Counted from the first letter of the stretch, positions 10,525 to 20,336 are shown. The stretch is 64,000 bases of DNA from an uncultured Steroidobacter sp. (GCA_938008435.1 CALLKK010000008.1:1-64000); one strand, 5' to 3'. The notes: generated from the sequence alone by a model not told the origin. Program-made: numbers and translations.

Positions 10525-10694
10525 GGAGGGTATCTCGGCAGGCCGTCGGACGCGAATGTGTTCGTCTCGGTAAACGGCGTCTGCCAGCTTAGCGTCTACT
10601 GGTATCATGGGCAACGCGCCGCGGAGCCTTGGTGCCCGCGACACAGGGGTCGGCGCAGCCGACGCCCGTCACCACTCGCACAGGTAATCGCATA

Positions 10695-11246
10695 GTGAGC
10701 TCACGAGATCCCAGCCGACTCATCTGGATCGACCTCGAAATGACCGGCCTCAAGCCGGAGTCGGATCACATCATCGAGATCGCAACGATCGTCACCGATC
10801 GCGACCTCAACATTCTGGCGGAGGGTCCGGTGCTCGCGATTCACCAACCCGACCATGTGCTCGACGCCATGGACGAATGGAACCGGCGTCAGCATGGCGC
10901 TTCGGGGCTGGCGGCGCGCGTACGCGCGAGCACGATCACGACGGCCGAGGCGGAGCTCCAGACGCTCGAATTCCTCGAACAGTGGATCGAGCCGGGCGTC
11001 TCGCCGATGTGCGGCAACAGCATCTGTCAGGACCGCCGCTTTCTCGCGCGCGAGATGCCGCAGCTCGAGCGTTACTTCCACTATCGCAATCTCGACGTGA
11101 GCACGTTGAAGGAGCTGGCGCGGCGCTGGGCGCCCGAGGTGTACAGCTCCTATCAGAAGACGTCGACGCATCTTGCGCTCGACGACATTCGCGACTCGAT
11201 TCGCGAGCTGCAGCACTACAGGACGCATTTCCTGCGGCTGCCATGA
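10695..11246 (+). CDS. orn: Oligoribonuclease
   Basis: DEDDh 3'-5' exoribonuclease that degrades di- and short oligoribonucleotides, including pGpG from c-di-GMP turnover. The 183-residue protein has exonuclease motif I WIDLEMTGL (Asp13, Glu15), motif II around NSICQDRRF and motif III THLALDDIRDS. The likely start is GTG at 10,695, with AGGTAA about ten bases before it; this gives the usual N-terminus just ahead of motif I. Its divergence from the rsgA side is a classic gammaproteobacterial arrangement. Confidence 0.96.
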   Translation: MSSRDPSRLIWIDLEMTGLKPESDHIIEIATIVTDRDLNILAEGPVLAIHQPDHVLDAMDEWNRRQHGASGLAARVRASTITTAEAELQTLEFLEQWIEPGVSPMCGNSICQDRRFLAREMPQLERYFHYRNLDVSTLKELARRWAPEVYSSYQKTSTHLALDDIRDSIRELQHYRTHFLRLP

Positions 11247-11842
11247 AACCGTGGTCGGAAGCGTGCGAACGCAACCGCGAGCCGATTCTCGCGGTGCTCA
11301 AGCAGCGCTTCGCCGCGCCCGGTACGGTGCTCGAAATTGGCGCGGGCACCGGTCAGCATGCCGTCTATTTCGCGCGCGAGCTGCCGCACCTGCAGTGGAT
11401 CGCCACCGATCGTAAGGAGAATCACGTGGGCATTCGCGCCTGGGTCGAGGAGGCGGGCTTGCCGAACGTCGTGGGGCCACTCGAGCTCGATGTCGCGCAG
11501 GCGCAATGGCCGATCGAGCACGCGGACTACGTCTTCAGCGCGAACACCGCACACATCATGAGCTGGCCGGAAGTCGAGCGGATGTTCGCAGGCATTGCGC
11601 GCGTGCTGCGTTCGTCAGGCGTGTTCTGCCTGTACGGTCCGTTCAATCGCAACGGCGAGTACACGAGCGCGTCGAATCGCGCCTTCGATGCGTCGCTCAG
11701 AGCGCGCGCAGCGCACATGGGACTGCGCGACGATCGTGCGCTCATCGCGCTCGGCGACGCCTGCGGATTGGAGTTCGTCGAGGACTGCGCGCTGCCCGCC
11801 AACAACCGGATCCTCATCTGGCAGCGTCGCACCGGCGCGTAG
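11243..11842 (+). CDS. DUF938-type SAM-dependent methyltransferase
   Basis: A 199-residue protein with the Rossmann SAM-binding motif VLEIGAGTGQHAVYFA (about 29-44) and the acidic residue of WIATDRKEN. The start MKPWSEACERNREPIL and the segment LYGPFNRNGEYTS are typical of the DUF938 family, whose substrate is not known. Its ATG overlaps the orn stop (ATGA), so it is translationally coupled to orn. Confidence 0.9.
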   Translation: MKPWSEACERNREPILAVLKQRFAAPGTVLEIGAGTGQHAVYFARELPHLQWIATDRKENHVGIRAWVEEAGLPNVVGPLELDVAQAQWPIEHADYVFSANTAHIMSWPEVERMFAGIARVLRSSGVFCLYGPFNRNGEYTSASNRAFDASLRARAAHMGLRDDRALIALGDACGLEFVEDCALPANNRILIWQRRTGA

Positions 11843-12054
11843 ACATTCGGCGCTCGCTGCGCCTCGAACGTGGCGAGCTTCTTGCGTCGGTGTCAATAGT
11901 CTCGTCGGTTCGCAAGCGCAATTGCTTCGGCGGTTACCGAACAACGCGCGCTCGTCGCTGAGATTTTCCCTGCAGACTGGCGCGGCTGTTGCGATACGTG
12001 ACGCAAGTCTCATGCCGGCCGAGCACGGCAATTTCGCTGTGCTATATTCGGTCC

Positions 12055-12540
12055 ATGATGGTTACAGCGTACGACAACGACACCTACTGCCCCGTGAGCT
12101 GGCGCGCGCGGCCGGGCAGCTTCGTCAGTTTGATGTCGCTGTACGAGAGCAATTACATCCGCCTGTCCTGGCTCGTGCCGAATCTCGCGTCGGTGAGCGG
12201 CGCGCTCGTCTCGGAAGTGGAGGGCGACTGTCCGCTGCATCTCATGCTGTGCGAGCGTACGCGCTACACCACGACGCTCTCGCTCACGTACTTGTTCGAC
12301 GAGGACGGCGGCAAGGTGGCCGATCCGGATCTGCTGATTCGCGTGTATCACGATGCCCGCCTGGCCGACGTGCAATCGTGCGCGCGTTGGCATCGCCACG
12401 CCGTGCTCGAAGAGCTGCGCTCGAAGCTGGCGCGCGACGTGGGCGATCGCTGGTTGCGCAACGTGATGCTGAACAAGTGGCTCGATTACTGTCTGGAGCG
12501 CGGCCATCGGTTCGCGACGCACGTGACGAGCGCCGCCTGA
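12055..12540 (+). CDS. DUF1249 (YqiB-like) protein
   Basis: A 161-residue protein resembling YqiB of E. coli: MxLYESNYIRLSWLVP near the N-terminus, the central VSEVEGDCPLHL and LIRVYHDARLADVQSC, and a C-terminal NKWLDYCLERGHRF. The function is unknown; in E. coli the gene sits near cpdA, which is absent here. Two adjacent ATGs (12,055 and 12,058) are possible starts, with no strong ribosome binding site. Confidence 0.85.
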   Translation: MMVTAYDNDTYCPVSWRARPGSFVSLMSLYESNYIRLSWLVPNLASVSGALVSEVEGDCPLHLMLCERTRYTTTLSLTYLFDEDGGKVADPDLLIRVYHDARLADVQSCARWHRHAVLEELRSKLARDVGDRWLRNVMLNKWLDYCLERGHRFATHVTSAA

Positions 12541-12607
12541 CGGCCCGCACGACGATCCTCCGGCGCGCGGAGCGCCGCGTTCCGAGCACGCGACAGTCGG
12601 CTTTCGC

Positions 12608-13666
12608 ATGACCATCTCGGATCGCCTCAACACCATTCGCCAGCGCATTGCTGGTTCCGATCCCCCCGAGCACGAGGCTCGGCTGCTTCAGCTCTACTGG
12701 AATCGCGCCGAGCTGAAGAAAGAGTATTCCCGTCTGCAAGCCGAGCACCTCAAGCTCAAGCAGCGGCTGCGCGACTATGAGCTCGCGGCCGAGCAAGCTT
12801 ATGAGCAGCTTGCGGCGCTCGAGGACTATCTCGGCGATCCGAATGCGGGCGTACATGCGCTCGTGTACTTCCAGCTGCGCGGGCTCTGGCGCAACTGCGC
12901 GCGACGCGTCGAGCGTTTCGCCGCTCAGTTGCAGCAGCAGCAGACGGACCGCGAGCGGCGCCGGCAGTTGATCGAATTCGATCAAGCCCGCAGCAGGGCG
13001 CTGGCCGATCTCGACCGGCGCATCCTCGATGCGCGCTCCACCGCCGACGTGCTCGAAGCGCAGCTCAAGCTCATGTCGAACCGCCTCGCGTCGATGCGCG
13101 GCTTCTGGAACTACTTTCGTCGTCGCCGCCTGCTCGAGGAGATCGAGACCGAGCGCGCGAAATGGGATGCAGCCGCCACACAAGTCACCGATCTGTCCGA
13201 CGAGCGTGCGCAGCTCGAGGCAGCGCAGGCGCCGCCGTTTCCTGGTCTTTCCGTCGATGGGCGGCGCATCGTGAATACCGCCGTCATCGCCTACGCGCAG
13301 CAGCTCGTCGTCGCGTTGTCCGAAGGCGGCCTCGCGATGCTTGCGAAGGAGACCACCACGAAGCGCTTGCTCGAGGTGAGCTACGGCGATCGAGCGGCTT
13401 GCGAGCGGTTGCTCGCGTTGTTGAGCAAGGCAGAAGCGATCATCGAGCGCAGCTCGGCGGACCTCGCCGGACTCAAAGAGCGCACCGACGCGCTGCGTGC
13501 GAGCGTCAGCTACCGGAGCGATGCGGACACGATTCCGCTCACGGATTCGATCGGCACGCTACCGACGCCTGCGGCGCTCGTCTCGGGCCTGGAAACCGCC
13601 AATCGCAGCGGCATCAACGTGCTCGTCGACGACTACTGGGACGTGTACAAGGCGCTGCTGCAATAG
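12608..13666 (+). CDS. Coiled-coil protein of unknown function
   Basis: A 352-residue cytosolic protein dominated by charged, glutamine-rich heptads (residues about 15-65, 95-145 and 160-210), so it is probably an extended coiled coil or helical bundle. Near 175 is RGFWNYFRRRRLLEEIE, and the last 40 residues (GINVLVDDYWDVYKALLQ) look globular. No signal peptide or membrane segment is present. I do not recognise the family. It follows the DUF1249 gene by 67 bp and may be co-transcribed with it. Confidence 0.75.
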   Translation: MTISDRLNTIRQRIAGSDPPEHEARLLQLYWNRAELKKEYSRLQAEHLKLKQRLRDYELAAEQAYEQLAALEDYLGDPNAGVHALVYFQLRGLWRNCARRVERFAAQLQQQQTDRERRRQLIEFDQARSRALADLDRRILDARSTADVLEAQLKLMSNRLASMRGFWNYFRRRRLLEEIETERAKWDAAATQVTDLSDERAQLEAAQAPPFPGLSVDGRRIVNTAVIAYAQQLVVALSEGGLAMLAKETTTKRLLEVSYGDRAACERLLALLSKAEAIIERSSADLAGLKERTDALRASVSYRSDADTIPLTDSIGTLPTPAALVSGLETANRSGINVLVDDYWDVYKALLQ

Positions 13667-13685
13667 CGGCGCCCGGAAAAACAAA

Positions 13686-13715
13686 GAGCCTTGCGTCCGC
13701 GAGGACGCAAGGCTC
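13686..13715 (-). terminator. Intrinsic terminator of prc
   Basis: Perfect hairpin GAGCCTTGCGTCC / GGACGCAAGGCTC with loop GCGA. On the minus strand it is followed by TTTGTTTTT, so it ends prc transcription. The plus-strand side has no U-run, so it only weakly serves the coiled-coil gene. Confidence 0.85.
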
Positions 13716-13736
13716 GGCAATGGAAAGCGGCTCAGA

Positions 13737-15920
13737 TTAGAGCGGACTTTTCACTGGCCGCGTCGCTGCGGCCGCATCTGCCTTCACCCGCGAGAGATAG
13801 AGCGCCTGCATGCGGCTGAAATCGGCCGCGATCTGCAATGTCTCATCGAGCAGCGGATCCGGCGTGTCGTTGTCGTCGAGCTCGGCGAGGCTTGCCACCG
13901 GCGGCAAGCCGCGCGCCGCACGGCGGCGGTTCTCCCGGTCGAGGCGTTCCTTCTCGATGCGCTCGCGCTCGGCCAGGCGCTCCTGCAGGTTGAGCGAGAG
14001 CTTCTTCTGCGCACGCGTCTTTTTGTGGGCCTCCAGCTCTTCGAGGAACAGGCGGAAGTCGGCGTCGTTGGCGATGCGCTCCTCGTGCGCCTGCGTGAGC
14101 GCAGCGATGAGCTGCTGCGTCAGCGTCACGTCCTTGCCGAACTCCACCGGTCGAATGCGATCCCAGGGCAGGGCGCTCTCGCGCGTGCTCTCGCCGACCT
14201 CCTCGGGATTGATCGCGGTCGGCAGCGCGATATCCGGCTGCACACCGCGGTGCTGCGTGCTCTCGCCCGTGACGCGGTAGTACTTGCCGATGGTCACGGT
14301 GAGCTGGCCGAAGCCGGGATCCGTGCCGAGCGCGTAGCGATCGAGCGGATAGAGGTTCTGCACCGAGCCTTTGCCGAAGGTTTGCTGGCCCACGATGATG
14401 CCGCGGCCGTAGTCTTGGATCGCGGCCGCGAAGATCTCCGATGCCGACGCGCTGAAGCGATCGACGAGCACCACGAGCGGCCCGTCCCAGGCCACGCCGG
14501 GCTCCGGATCGTCGAGCACTTCGACGCGGCCGCCGGTCTCGCGCAGCTGCACGATCGGACCTTGCGGGATGAACAAGCCCGACAGGGCGGTCGCTTCGGT
14601 CAGATGTCCGCCGCCGTTGCCGCGCAGGTCGATGACCAGCGCTTCGACGCCTTCGCTCTTGAGCTCATCGATGAGGCGCCGCACGTCGCGCGTGGTGCTG
14701 CGATAGTCCTTCGCGCCGGCCGAGCGCGCCTCGTAGTCCTGGTAGAAGCTCGGGACATTGATGACGCCGACTTTGACGTCGCGGTCGGGCCGTTGCAGCG
14801 TGCGCACCTGCTTCTGCGCCGCCTGCGCTTCGAGCGTCACCTTGTTGCGCACCAGCTCGAGCGTCTTCTCGGGCGAGCCCGGCGCCGCGCCGGCGGGCAG
14901 GATCTGCAGGCGCACGGTCGTGCCCACCTTGCCGCGGATGATCTGCACGACATCGTCGAGACGCCAGCCGACCACATCGACCATCTTGCCGTCCTTGCCT
15001 TCGCCGACCGCGATGATGCGATCGTTGGGGTTGAGCGTACCGGCCACGGCCGCCGGACCGCCGGGCAGGACGTTGAGCACGGTCACGTAGTCGTCGATGA
15101 GCTGGAGCGAGGCGCCGATGCCCTCGTACGACAGGCTCATCTGAATCTTGTATTCCTCGGAGTTGCGCGGCGAGAAATAGCTCGAGTGCGGATCGAACAC
15201 GTGCGCGAAGGAGTTCATGAACACTTCGAACACATCGTCGGTCGTCACTTGCTCATTGCGCTTCTGCACGCGCTGGTAGCGCTTCTGCAGGATCTCGCGC
15301 ACTTCCGGCCATTTCTTGTCGGTGAGCATGAGCGTCAGCGCGTCGTTCTTCACGCGCTTGCGCCAGATCTCGTTGAGCTCCGCTTCGTCCTTCGGCCACG
15401 GCGCCTTCTCGCGATCGAACTCGAAGTACTCCTCGACGGTGAAGTCCGGCTCGGTCTCGAGGAGCTTGAGCGCGTAGGCGATGCGCTCGCGGTTACGCTG
15501 CTGGAAGCGGTTGAAGATCACGAAGGCCGGCTCGATCCGGCCGGACACGAGGGCATCGTCGAGCTGATAGCGGTAGCGCTCGAACTCGGCAATGTCGCTC
15601 GCCAGGAAGTAGCTGCGCGAGTTGTCGAGCTGCGCCAGGTAGCGATCGAGGACGAGCGAGGAGACCGGATCGTTGATCGGCGATTGGCGATAGTGCGAGC
15701 GCTCGATCACGTTGCTCACGAGCTTGGCCACGCGACGGTGCCGTTCCGTGGGCGCGATCTCTTGCGTGCTCGCCGTCGCAACCGCTTTTGCAACCGGGGC
15801 CTGGGCTGTGCCTGCGAGCAAGCCGCAGACCACGATGAGGGCCGGCAGGCTGAACAGCAGGGTGGAGCGCCGACGTGCCGGCGCGGTCGAAGCGCGGTCC
15901 TTGGAGGCCGACTGGTACAC
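13737..15920 (-). CDS. prc: Carboxy-terminal (tail-specific) protease Prc
   Basis: Periplasmic serine protease of family S41 that degrades or trims envelope proteins. About 727 residues: signal peptide (RRRSTLLFSLPALIVVCGLLAG), N-terminal helical domain, PDZ domain around YEGIGASLQL, and the catalytic Ser/Lys dyad in FSASASEIF and TFGKGSVQN. The C-terminal DUF3340-like helical region is rich in Arg/Glu. Length and order match Prc (682 in E. coli) rather than the shorter CtpA. I favour GTG at 15,920, preceded by GAGGA at good spacing, over TTG at 15,986. Confidence 0.94.
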   Translation of the reverse strand: MYQSASKDRASTAPARRRSTLLFSLPALIVVCGLLAGTAQAPVAKAVATASTQEIAPTERHRRVAKLVSNVIERSHYRQSPINDPVSSLVLDRYLAQLDNSRSYFLASDIAEFERYRYQLDDALVSGRIEPAFVIFNRFQQRNRERIAYALKLLETEPDFTVEEYFEFDREKAPWPKDEAELNEIWRKRVKNDALTLMLTDKKWPEVREILQKRYQRVQKRNEQVTTDDVFEVFMNSFAHVFDPHSSYFSPRNSEEYKIQMSLSYEGIGASLQLIDDYVTVLNVLPGGPAAVAGTLNPNDRIIAVGEGKDGKMVDVVGWRLDDVVQIIRGKVGTTVRLQILPAGAAPGSPEKTLELVRNKVTLEAQAAQKQVRTLQRPDRDVKVGVINVPSFYQDYEARSAGAKDYRSTTRDVRRLIDELKSEGVEALVIDLRGNGGGHLTEATALSGLFIPQGPIVQLRETGGRVEVLDDPEPGVAWDGPLVVLVDRFSASASEIFAAAIQDYGRGIIVGQQTFGKGSVQNLYPLDRYALGTDPGFGQLTVTIGKYYRVTGESTQHRGVQPDIALPTAINPEEVGESTRESALPWDRIRPVEFGKDVTLTQQLIAALTQAHEERIANDADFRLFLEELEAHKKTRAQKKLSLNLQERLAERERIEKERLDRENRRRAARGLPPVASLAELDDNDTPDPLLDETLQIAADFSRMQALYLSRVKADAAAATRPVKSPL

Positions 15921-16061
15921 TGTTTGGATTCCTCGTTGAGCGTTAGCTGCCCGAATGAGCCTCTTACGGTGGTCAGAACCGATCAACGGCTAGGCTAGAG
16001 AGACGCAGCACGCCGATCAAGTACGAGAGCGCCGTACATTAACCCGTGGTTGACTAGGCCG

Positions 16062-16349
16062 ATGCGACCTTTTGCCGTACTGAACGCCATCATTTTCGGC
16101 TCTGCCGCTGCCATTTCCTTCGGTCTTGGGGGCGTCCTGATCATTTTCCTAGTCCTGAAAGGCAGATACCCCGAGATGCTGAACGAGCTCGGCGCGCTCC
16201 TGCAGGGTGGCGGCATGTTCGCCTTGCTGACGCTCTGCTCGGGCATCAGCCTGTTCGCCACCTTGAAGCGACGCTCCTGGCGCCACGTGGCGCAGGGCGC
16301 AATGTGGGTTTGCGTGCTGATACTGGGATTCTTGTACTGGCCTGAGTGA
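16062..16349 (+). CDS. Small membrane protein, three predicted helices
   Basis: A 95-residue protein with hydrophobic segments at about residues 5-31, 51-69 and 77-93, separated by a short loop (KGRYPEML) and a basic loop (LKRRSWRH). It is probably an inner-membrane protein. I do not recognise the family. The ATG at 16,062 is preferred over TTG at 16,050. It is divergent from prc and stands alone. Confidence 0.65.
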   Translation: MRPFAVLNAIIFGSAAAISFGLGGVLIIFLVLKGRYPEMLNELGALLQGGGMFALLTLCSGISLFATLKRRSWRHVAQGAMWVCVLILGFLYWPE

Positions 16350-16529
16350 CGGCCAGACATGAGGGAAACCCCTATTTTGGGGTTTGGACGCGGGAATTCT
16401 TGCGAATGAGAGCGCATCGACGCCGAAATGGCGCCGGTTCGGTGCGGCCGGTTCTGTGCCGATGAGCCTTACGGGGGGCGGGATAGGTCGCGGCCCCCGC
16501 TTACGCCGACGCACCCGAAACCTGCGCGG

Positions 16530-16739
16530 CTAACGCAGGTTCGTGCGCTCCCACGCGTTGTGGCGCTTGAAGGCGCCGCTGTTGTAGGGATCGAACCCCT
16601 TTTGCTTCTCCGCGGGGGTCTTGAGCGACACGTTCTTCGGACGCGGCGCTTGGATGCTAGGCGGCGGGGCGAAGCGCGCCGGCTCGTCCAGTTCCTCCTC
16701 CTTCCTTTTTCGTCCGCCAAACCACTTAGCGAACCACAT
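16530..16739 (-). CDS. Small basic protein of unknown function
   Basis: A 69-residue protein starting MWFAKWFGGRKRKEEELDE and ending FKRHNAWERTNLR; charged and proline-rich in the middle. GAAGG lies eight bases before the ATG, and third positions are strongly G/C, which supports coding. I do not recognise the family. No partner gene is adjacent on the same strand. Confidence 0.6.
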   Translation of the reverse strand: MWFAKWFGGRKRKEEELDEPARFAPPPSIQAPRPKNVSLKTPAEKQKGFDPYNSGAFKRHNAWERTNLR

Positions 16740-16891
16740 CGTGAGCCCTTCTCAGCAAGTGAAACCAACCATCCGTTTGTTCTTGTTGTTATCGGTGGAA
16801 AGCTTACCGAGTAAGGGAACGTCGCAAATCACCGACGACGAGAAGTGTGACGGGCGTCACACGTTTTTCGTCGACATTCTGTCGAATCGCG

Positions 16892-17272
16892 CTAGAGGGA
16901 GACACGGGGTTCCACGCGGCGTCGTTCCTGCGTCCGCGGCGCTGACGCAGGGGGCGGGGAGGCGGCCGGTTCTTCGTCCACGGGCGGGGCGGGTCGGCGG
17001 CGCACGAGGAGCAGCCGCAGGAGGCTGAGCAGCACCCAGGGCCCGAGCACGAGCGTCCAGACGCGAGCCGAGGGCTCGGCGAGATCGCGGAAGTAGTCGG
17101 CATAGAAGCGGCCGAGACCCTCGCCGTCCCCATACGGGCCGAGCAAGAGGATTCCCACGACGTAGATCAGCGCCGGCAGCACGAACAGGCCGAACGCAAT
17201 GCAGATGCTCGCGAAGACGAGCTCGAAACGTAAGCGTCGCTGGGCTGCCGAGGATGCCTTCGCCGTGCTCAT
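16892..17272 (-). CDS. Small membrane protein with proline-rich tail
   Basis: A 126-residue protein with two clear membrane helices, about 19-44 (FASICIAFGLFVLPALIYVV) and 72-88 (LVLGPWVLLSLLRLLLV), then a Pro/Ala/Arg-rich cytoplasmic tail. The family is not recognised. The gene is divergent from the Gfo/Idh dehydrogenase gene. Confidence 0.65.
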   Translation of the reverse strand: MSTAKASSAAQRRLRFELVFASICIAFGLFVLPALIYVVGILLLGPYGDGEGLGRFYADYFRDLAEPSARVWTLVLGPWVLLSLLRLLLVRRRPAPPVDEEPAASPPPASAPRTQERRRVEPRVSL

Positions 17273-17427
17273 GCGTCGTCCGACCGTAGCTCACCTGAAG
17301 AATTTGCGCGCGCATGTTGGCGGGTACGAGCGCGGCTCGCAAGCGTTTCGCGCTTGGTGCCGATAACCGCGCCCGCGTGGGCCCGGCTTCCACTATCATG
17401 CGCCGAGGCCAATACGAGAGAGCACTC

Positions 17428-18399
17428 GTGACTGCAACTGAAACTCCCATCCGCACGGCGGTGGTCGGCGTCGGCTATCTCGGCCGCTTCCACGCGCAGA
17501 AGTACGCGCAGTTGCCGGGATCGCAGCTGATCGCCGTCGTCGATGCCGATGCGCAGACCGCGAACAAGGTGGCGGCCGAACTCGGTGTCGAGGCGCTCAC
17601 CGACTATCGTGCGCTCGTCGGACGCGTCGACGCGGTGAGCCTTGCCGTGCCGACGCCGCTGCACCATCGCATCGGCTGCGAGCTGCTCGACCGCGGCATC
17701 CATGTTCTCGTCGAGAAGCCGATCGCAACGACCGTGGAAGAGGCGCGCGAGCTCATCGACATCGCGAAACGGCGCGGCTCGATCCTGCAGGTCGGCCATC
17801 TGGAGCGCTTCAATCCGGCGGTCGTGGCCGCCGTCGCGCGCCTGAGCGCGCCGCGCTTCGTCGAGTCGCACCGGCTGGCGCCGTTCAAGCAACGCGGCAT
17901 CGACGTGAGCGTCGTGCTCGACCTCATGATTCACGATATCGACCTCATCCAAGAGCTCGTCGGTGAGCCGATCGAAAGCATCGATGCGATCGGCGCCAGT
18001 GTCTTCTCGGGCGAGATCGACATCGTGAACGCGCGGCTGCGCTTCAAAGGCGGGTGCGTTGCGAACACGACCGCAAGCCGCATCAGCCTCAAGCAGGAAC
18101 GCAAGATCCGCATCTTTCAGGACGATGCCTATCTGTCGATCGACATGCAGCAGAAGATCCTGAGCGTCATCCGCAAGAAGGACGCGGTCGCGGCGGTGGA
18201 ATCGCCCGCGCAGGTGTCGATCGAGGAGGAATCGTTCGATCAAGGCGATGCGCTGCGCGACGAGATCGCAGCATTCCTGCACGCGGTACGCACGCGCAGC
18301 GAGCCGGTCGTCACCGGCGAGGACGGCTTGCGCGCGCTCGAGACCGCGATGCGGATCACCGAGCTGGTGAAGGCATCCGCGAGCGCACGCGGCGCATAA
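17428..18399 (+). CDS. Gfo/Idh/MocA-family NAD-dependent oxidoreductase
   Basis: A 323-residue dehydrogenase with the N-terminal Rossmann motif VVGVGYLGRFHAQKYA and the family lysine motif VEKPIA (about residue 96). The substrate-domain sequence HLERFNPAV and LDLMIHDIDLI resembles MviM/GnnA proteins that act on UDP-N-acetylglucosamine in lipid A synthesis. In related bacteria that type sits between lpxA and lpxB; here it is alone, so the substrate is inference. GTG at 17,428 with GAGAG upstream fits the N-terminus best; an ATG at 17,398 is possible. Confidence 0.85.
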   Translation: MTATETPIRTAVVGVGYLGRFHAQKYAQLPGSQLIAVVDADAQTANKVAAELGVEALTDYRALVGRVDAVSLAVPTPLHHRIGCELLDRGIHVLVEKPIATTVEEARELIDIAKRRGSILQVGHLERFNPAVVAAVARLSAPRFVESHRLAPFKQRGIDVSVVLDLMIHDIDLIQELVGEPIESIDAIGASVFSGEIDIVNARLRFKGGCVANTTASRISLKQERKIRIFQDDAYLSIDMQQKILSVIRKKDAVAAVESPAQVSIEEESFDQGDALRDEIAAFLHAVRTRSEPVVTGEDGLRALETAMRITELVKASASARGA

Positions 18400-18433
18400 G
18401 AAGCAACGGCGGTTTCTCGGTCCGCTTCTGCAA

Positions 18434-19666
18434 CTACTCCCGGTTGCTGCCCGGTCGTTGCTCCAAGCGTTTACGCTCGAAAGCTTTGAGCGGCTTGCCG
18501 GCCACTGCCGCAGCGGTGTCCTGCAGCCGCTTCAAGCTGATCTCACCGCCGTCGGCGGCCAGCGCACGCGCGACGTCATCAAGACTCTTGCGATCGTTCG
18601 TGAGCGCGCGGATCTCGCGATCGGCCGCGACGAACACGAGCACGGCTCGTAGCGTAGTGGGACCGCTCGAGCGTTTGGTGAAGAGCGTGCCGACGTCTTT
18701 CGACCAGCGTTCCATGTCGGCGAGCGCTTGCTGATAACGGCGCTCGCTGATGCCGCCCGTGCGGCGCAACGTCTCGATCGAGTAGTACTCGGCGAGGCCC
18801 TCCACGATCCAGTCGCTTTCCTCGTCACTATGGAGCCGTGTGGCAACGTGCACGAGCTCGTGCAGCAGCGTGCTCGTGCGGTTCTCGCTGATGAGCGGGC
18901 GCAAGCTGTGCACATAGAGCGAGCCGGGCCCCGAGAGGCCGCCGCGCCACATGGGATCGCCGGCGGAGACGATCAACAGCCGCGACGGAAAGTTGTCGAA
19001 CACCTCGAGGAGCTTCGGCAAATTCCAGTTCAAGAACGCCAGCATGTCTTGCCGCCGTGCGCTCTCGCCGACCGGCGCGGCAATCGTCGCCTGCACGTGC
19101 GCGATCTTCTCGGCGCGCACGCCGATCTTGCCCGCGATCATCCAACCGGTCGGACGGTCGAGCTTGCGTCCGGGTTCCTCGATGGGGAAGGTGAGCGTGC
19201 CGTGCGGGGCGTAGCGTGTCGCGAGCGACCAGCCCTCGGGGAGCTTAAAGGTCATCGTCGTGTTGGCCGCGAGTCCTTCCTTCGCAGTCACGCGCAGCCG
19301 CGGCACGAGCTTGTCGCCGCGAAAGAGCGCCCAATCCTTGTTCATGAGCGAGTCGTAGCGATTGCGATCGCGCTCGTGATTGACGACGAACTCGTAGCTC
19401 AAGCGCGAGGACTTGCCGCGCGGCTTCCAGATCACTTCGTTCGCCGACACTTCCAAAGGCTCGCTCGTGCGGAACGCACGATGACGCTTCGAGTCGATGC
19501 CGAGACGAATTTGGCTCGGCAGCGTATTGCCCGTGAGCTCGAGCTCCACGGCCATAATGCCCTCGGGCGGCCGGACCTCTACGGTGTAACGCGCATCGTA
19601 GGTCTTGGCGGCGACCAGCGAGGGGGCCATGACACAGAGCAGGGCGAGGTAGGCAGTCAATTTCAT
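18434..19666 (-). CDS. Exported zinc peptidase-like protein (gluzincin motif)
   Basis: A 410-residue protein with a signal peptide (MKLTAYLALLCVMAPSLVAA), an N-terminal beta-rich domain and a gluzincin active site: HELVH with the downstream glutamate in WIVEGLAEYYS, as in peptidases of the M61/M1 clan. It should therefore be a periplasmic or surface aminopeptidase-like enzyme; the substrate is unknown. The ATG at 19,666 starts the signal peptide, and the longer frame upstream is not needed. It converges with the Gfo/Idh gene. Confidence 0.75.
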   Translation of the reverse strand: MKLTAYLALLCVMAPSLVAAKTYDARYTVEVRPPEGIMAVELELTGNTLPSQIRLGIDSKRHRAFRTSEPLEVSANEVIWKPRGKSSRLSYEFVVNHERDRNRYDSLMNKDWALFRGDKLVPRLRVTAKEGLAANTTMTFKLPEGWSLATRYAPHGTLTFPIEEPGRKLDRPTGWMIAGKIGVRAEKIAHVQATIAAPVGESARRQDMLAFLNWNLPKLLEVFDNFPSRLLIVSAGDPMWRGGLSGPGSLYVHSLRPLISENRTSTLLHELVHVATRLHSDEESDWIVEGLAEYYSIETLRRTGGISERRYQQALADMERWSKDVGTLFTKRSSGPTTLRAVLVFVAADREIRALTNDRKSLDDVARALAADGGEISLKRLQDTAAAVAGKPLKAFERKRLEQRPGSNRE

Positions 19667-19892
19667 GAGCCGTCGTATCCGGGCGGTACGCAGTTGCGGA
19701 AGGCCGAGTGTAACCGAAGCGTCGGGCGGAGTCGGTTTGCAGGCCATGCGTGCCGGGGACATCGTCGCAGTGCGAAGCGCGTCTCACTTGAATTTTCCCG
19801 GCACCGCCTCATCTCCCGGAGCAAAGCGCGAGGGCAACACGCCCGCAGGCGCTCCGATTTGAATCGACAACAGAACCGTGGAGATGATGGAT

Positions 19893-20336
19893 ATGGCCCT
19901 CGTACGTTACGAACCCTGGAGCGTGCTGAATCAGTTGCACGGCCAGATCAATCGCATTCTGGAACGTGAGTTCGACCAGGCGGGTCCGAGCTCCGCCGCG
20001 ACCGCCGACTGGATTCCGCCCGCCGACGTCGAGGAGTATGCCGACCGTTTCGTGCTGCGCCTTGATGTGCCGGGCGTCGATGTCGCGGCGATCGACATCA
20101 CGCTCGACAAGGGCGTGCTGTCGGTGAGCGGCGAGCGGCCGCGGCCGGTCGAGGACAAGAGTGTCGAGCGCACGCGCACGGAGCGCCCGTACGGTCGCTT
20201 CCATCGGCGCTTCACGCTGCCCGACACGATCGATGTCGCCAACGTGCATGCAACCGGCCGCAACGGCGTCGTCGAAGTGACGATTCCCAAGCAGCCGAAG
20301 GCGCAGCCGCGGCGCATTCAAGTCGAAAGCGCCTGA
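19893..20336 (+). CDS. Hsp20-family small heat shock protein
   Basis: A 147-residue ATP-independent chaperone with a central alpha-crystallin domain: DWIPPADVEEYADRFVLRLD, the GVLSVSGER strand, RPYGRFHRRFTLP and the GVVEVTIPK closing strand. The C-terminal extension is short and lacks a clear I-x-I motif. Several in-frame starts lie close together (GTG 19,878, ATG 19,884, 19,887, 19,893); I chose 19,893, which has GGAG nine bases upstream and gives MALVRYEPW. No sigma-32 promoter was identified with confidence. Confidence 0.92.
   Translation: MALVRYEPWSVLNQLHGQINRILEREFDQAGPSSAATADWIPPADVEEYADRFVLRLDVPGVDVAAIDITLDKGVLSVSGERPRPVEDKSVERTRTERPYGRFHRRFTLPDTIDVANVHATGRNGVVEVTIPKQPKAQPRRIQVESA

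Noticed and set aside
13497..15998. 833-codon open frame on the plus strand
   Set aside because: It is the antisense of prc; high GC keeps complementary frames open. The minus strand has a complete protease with all catalytic motifs.
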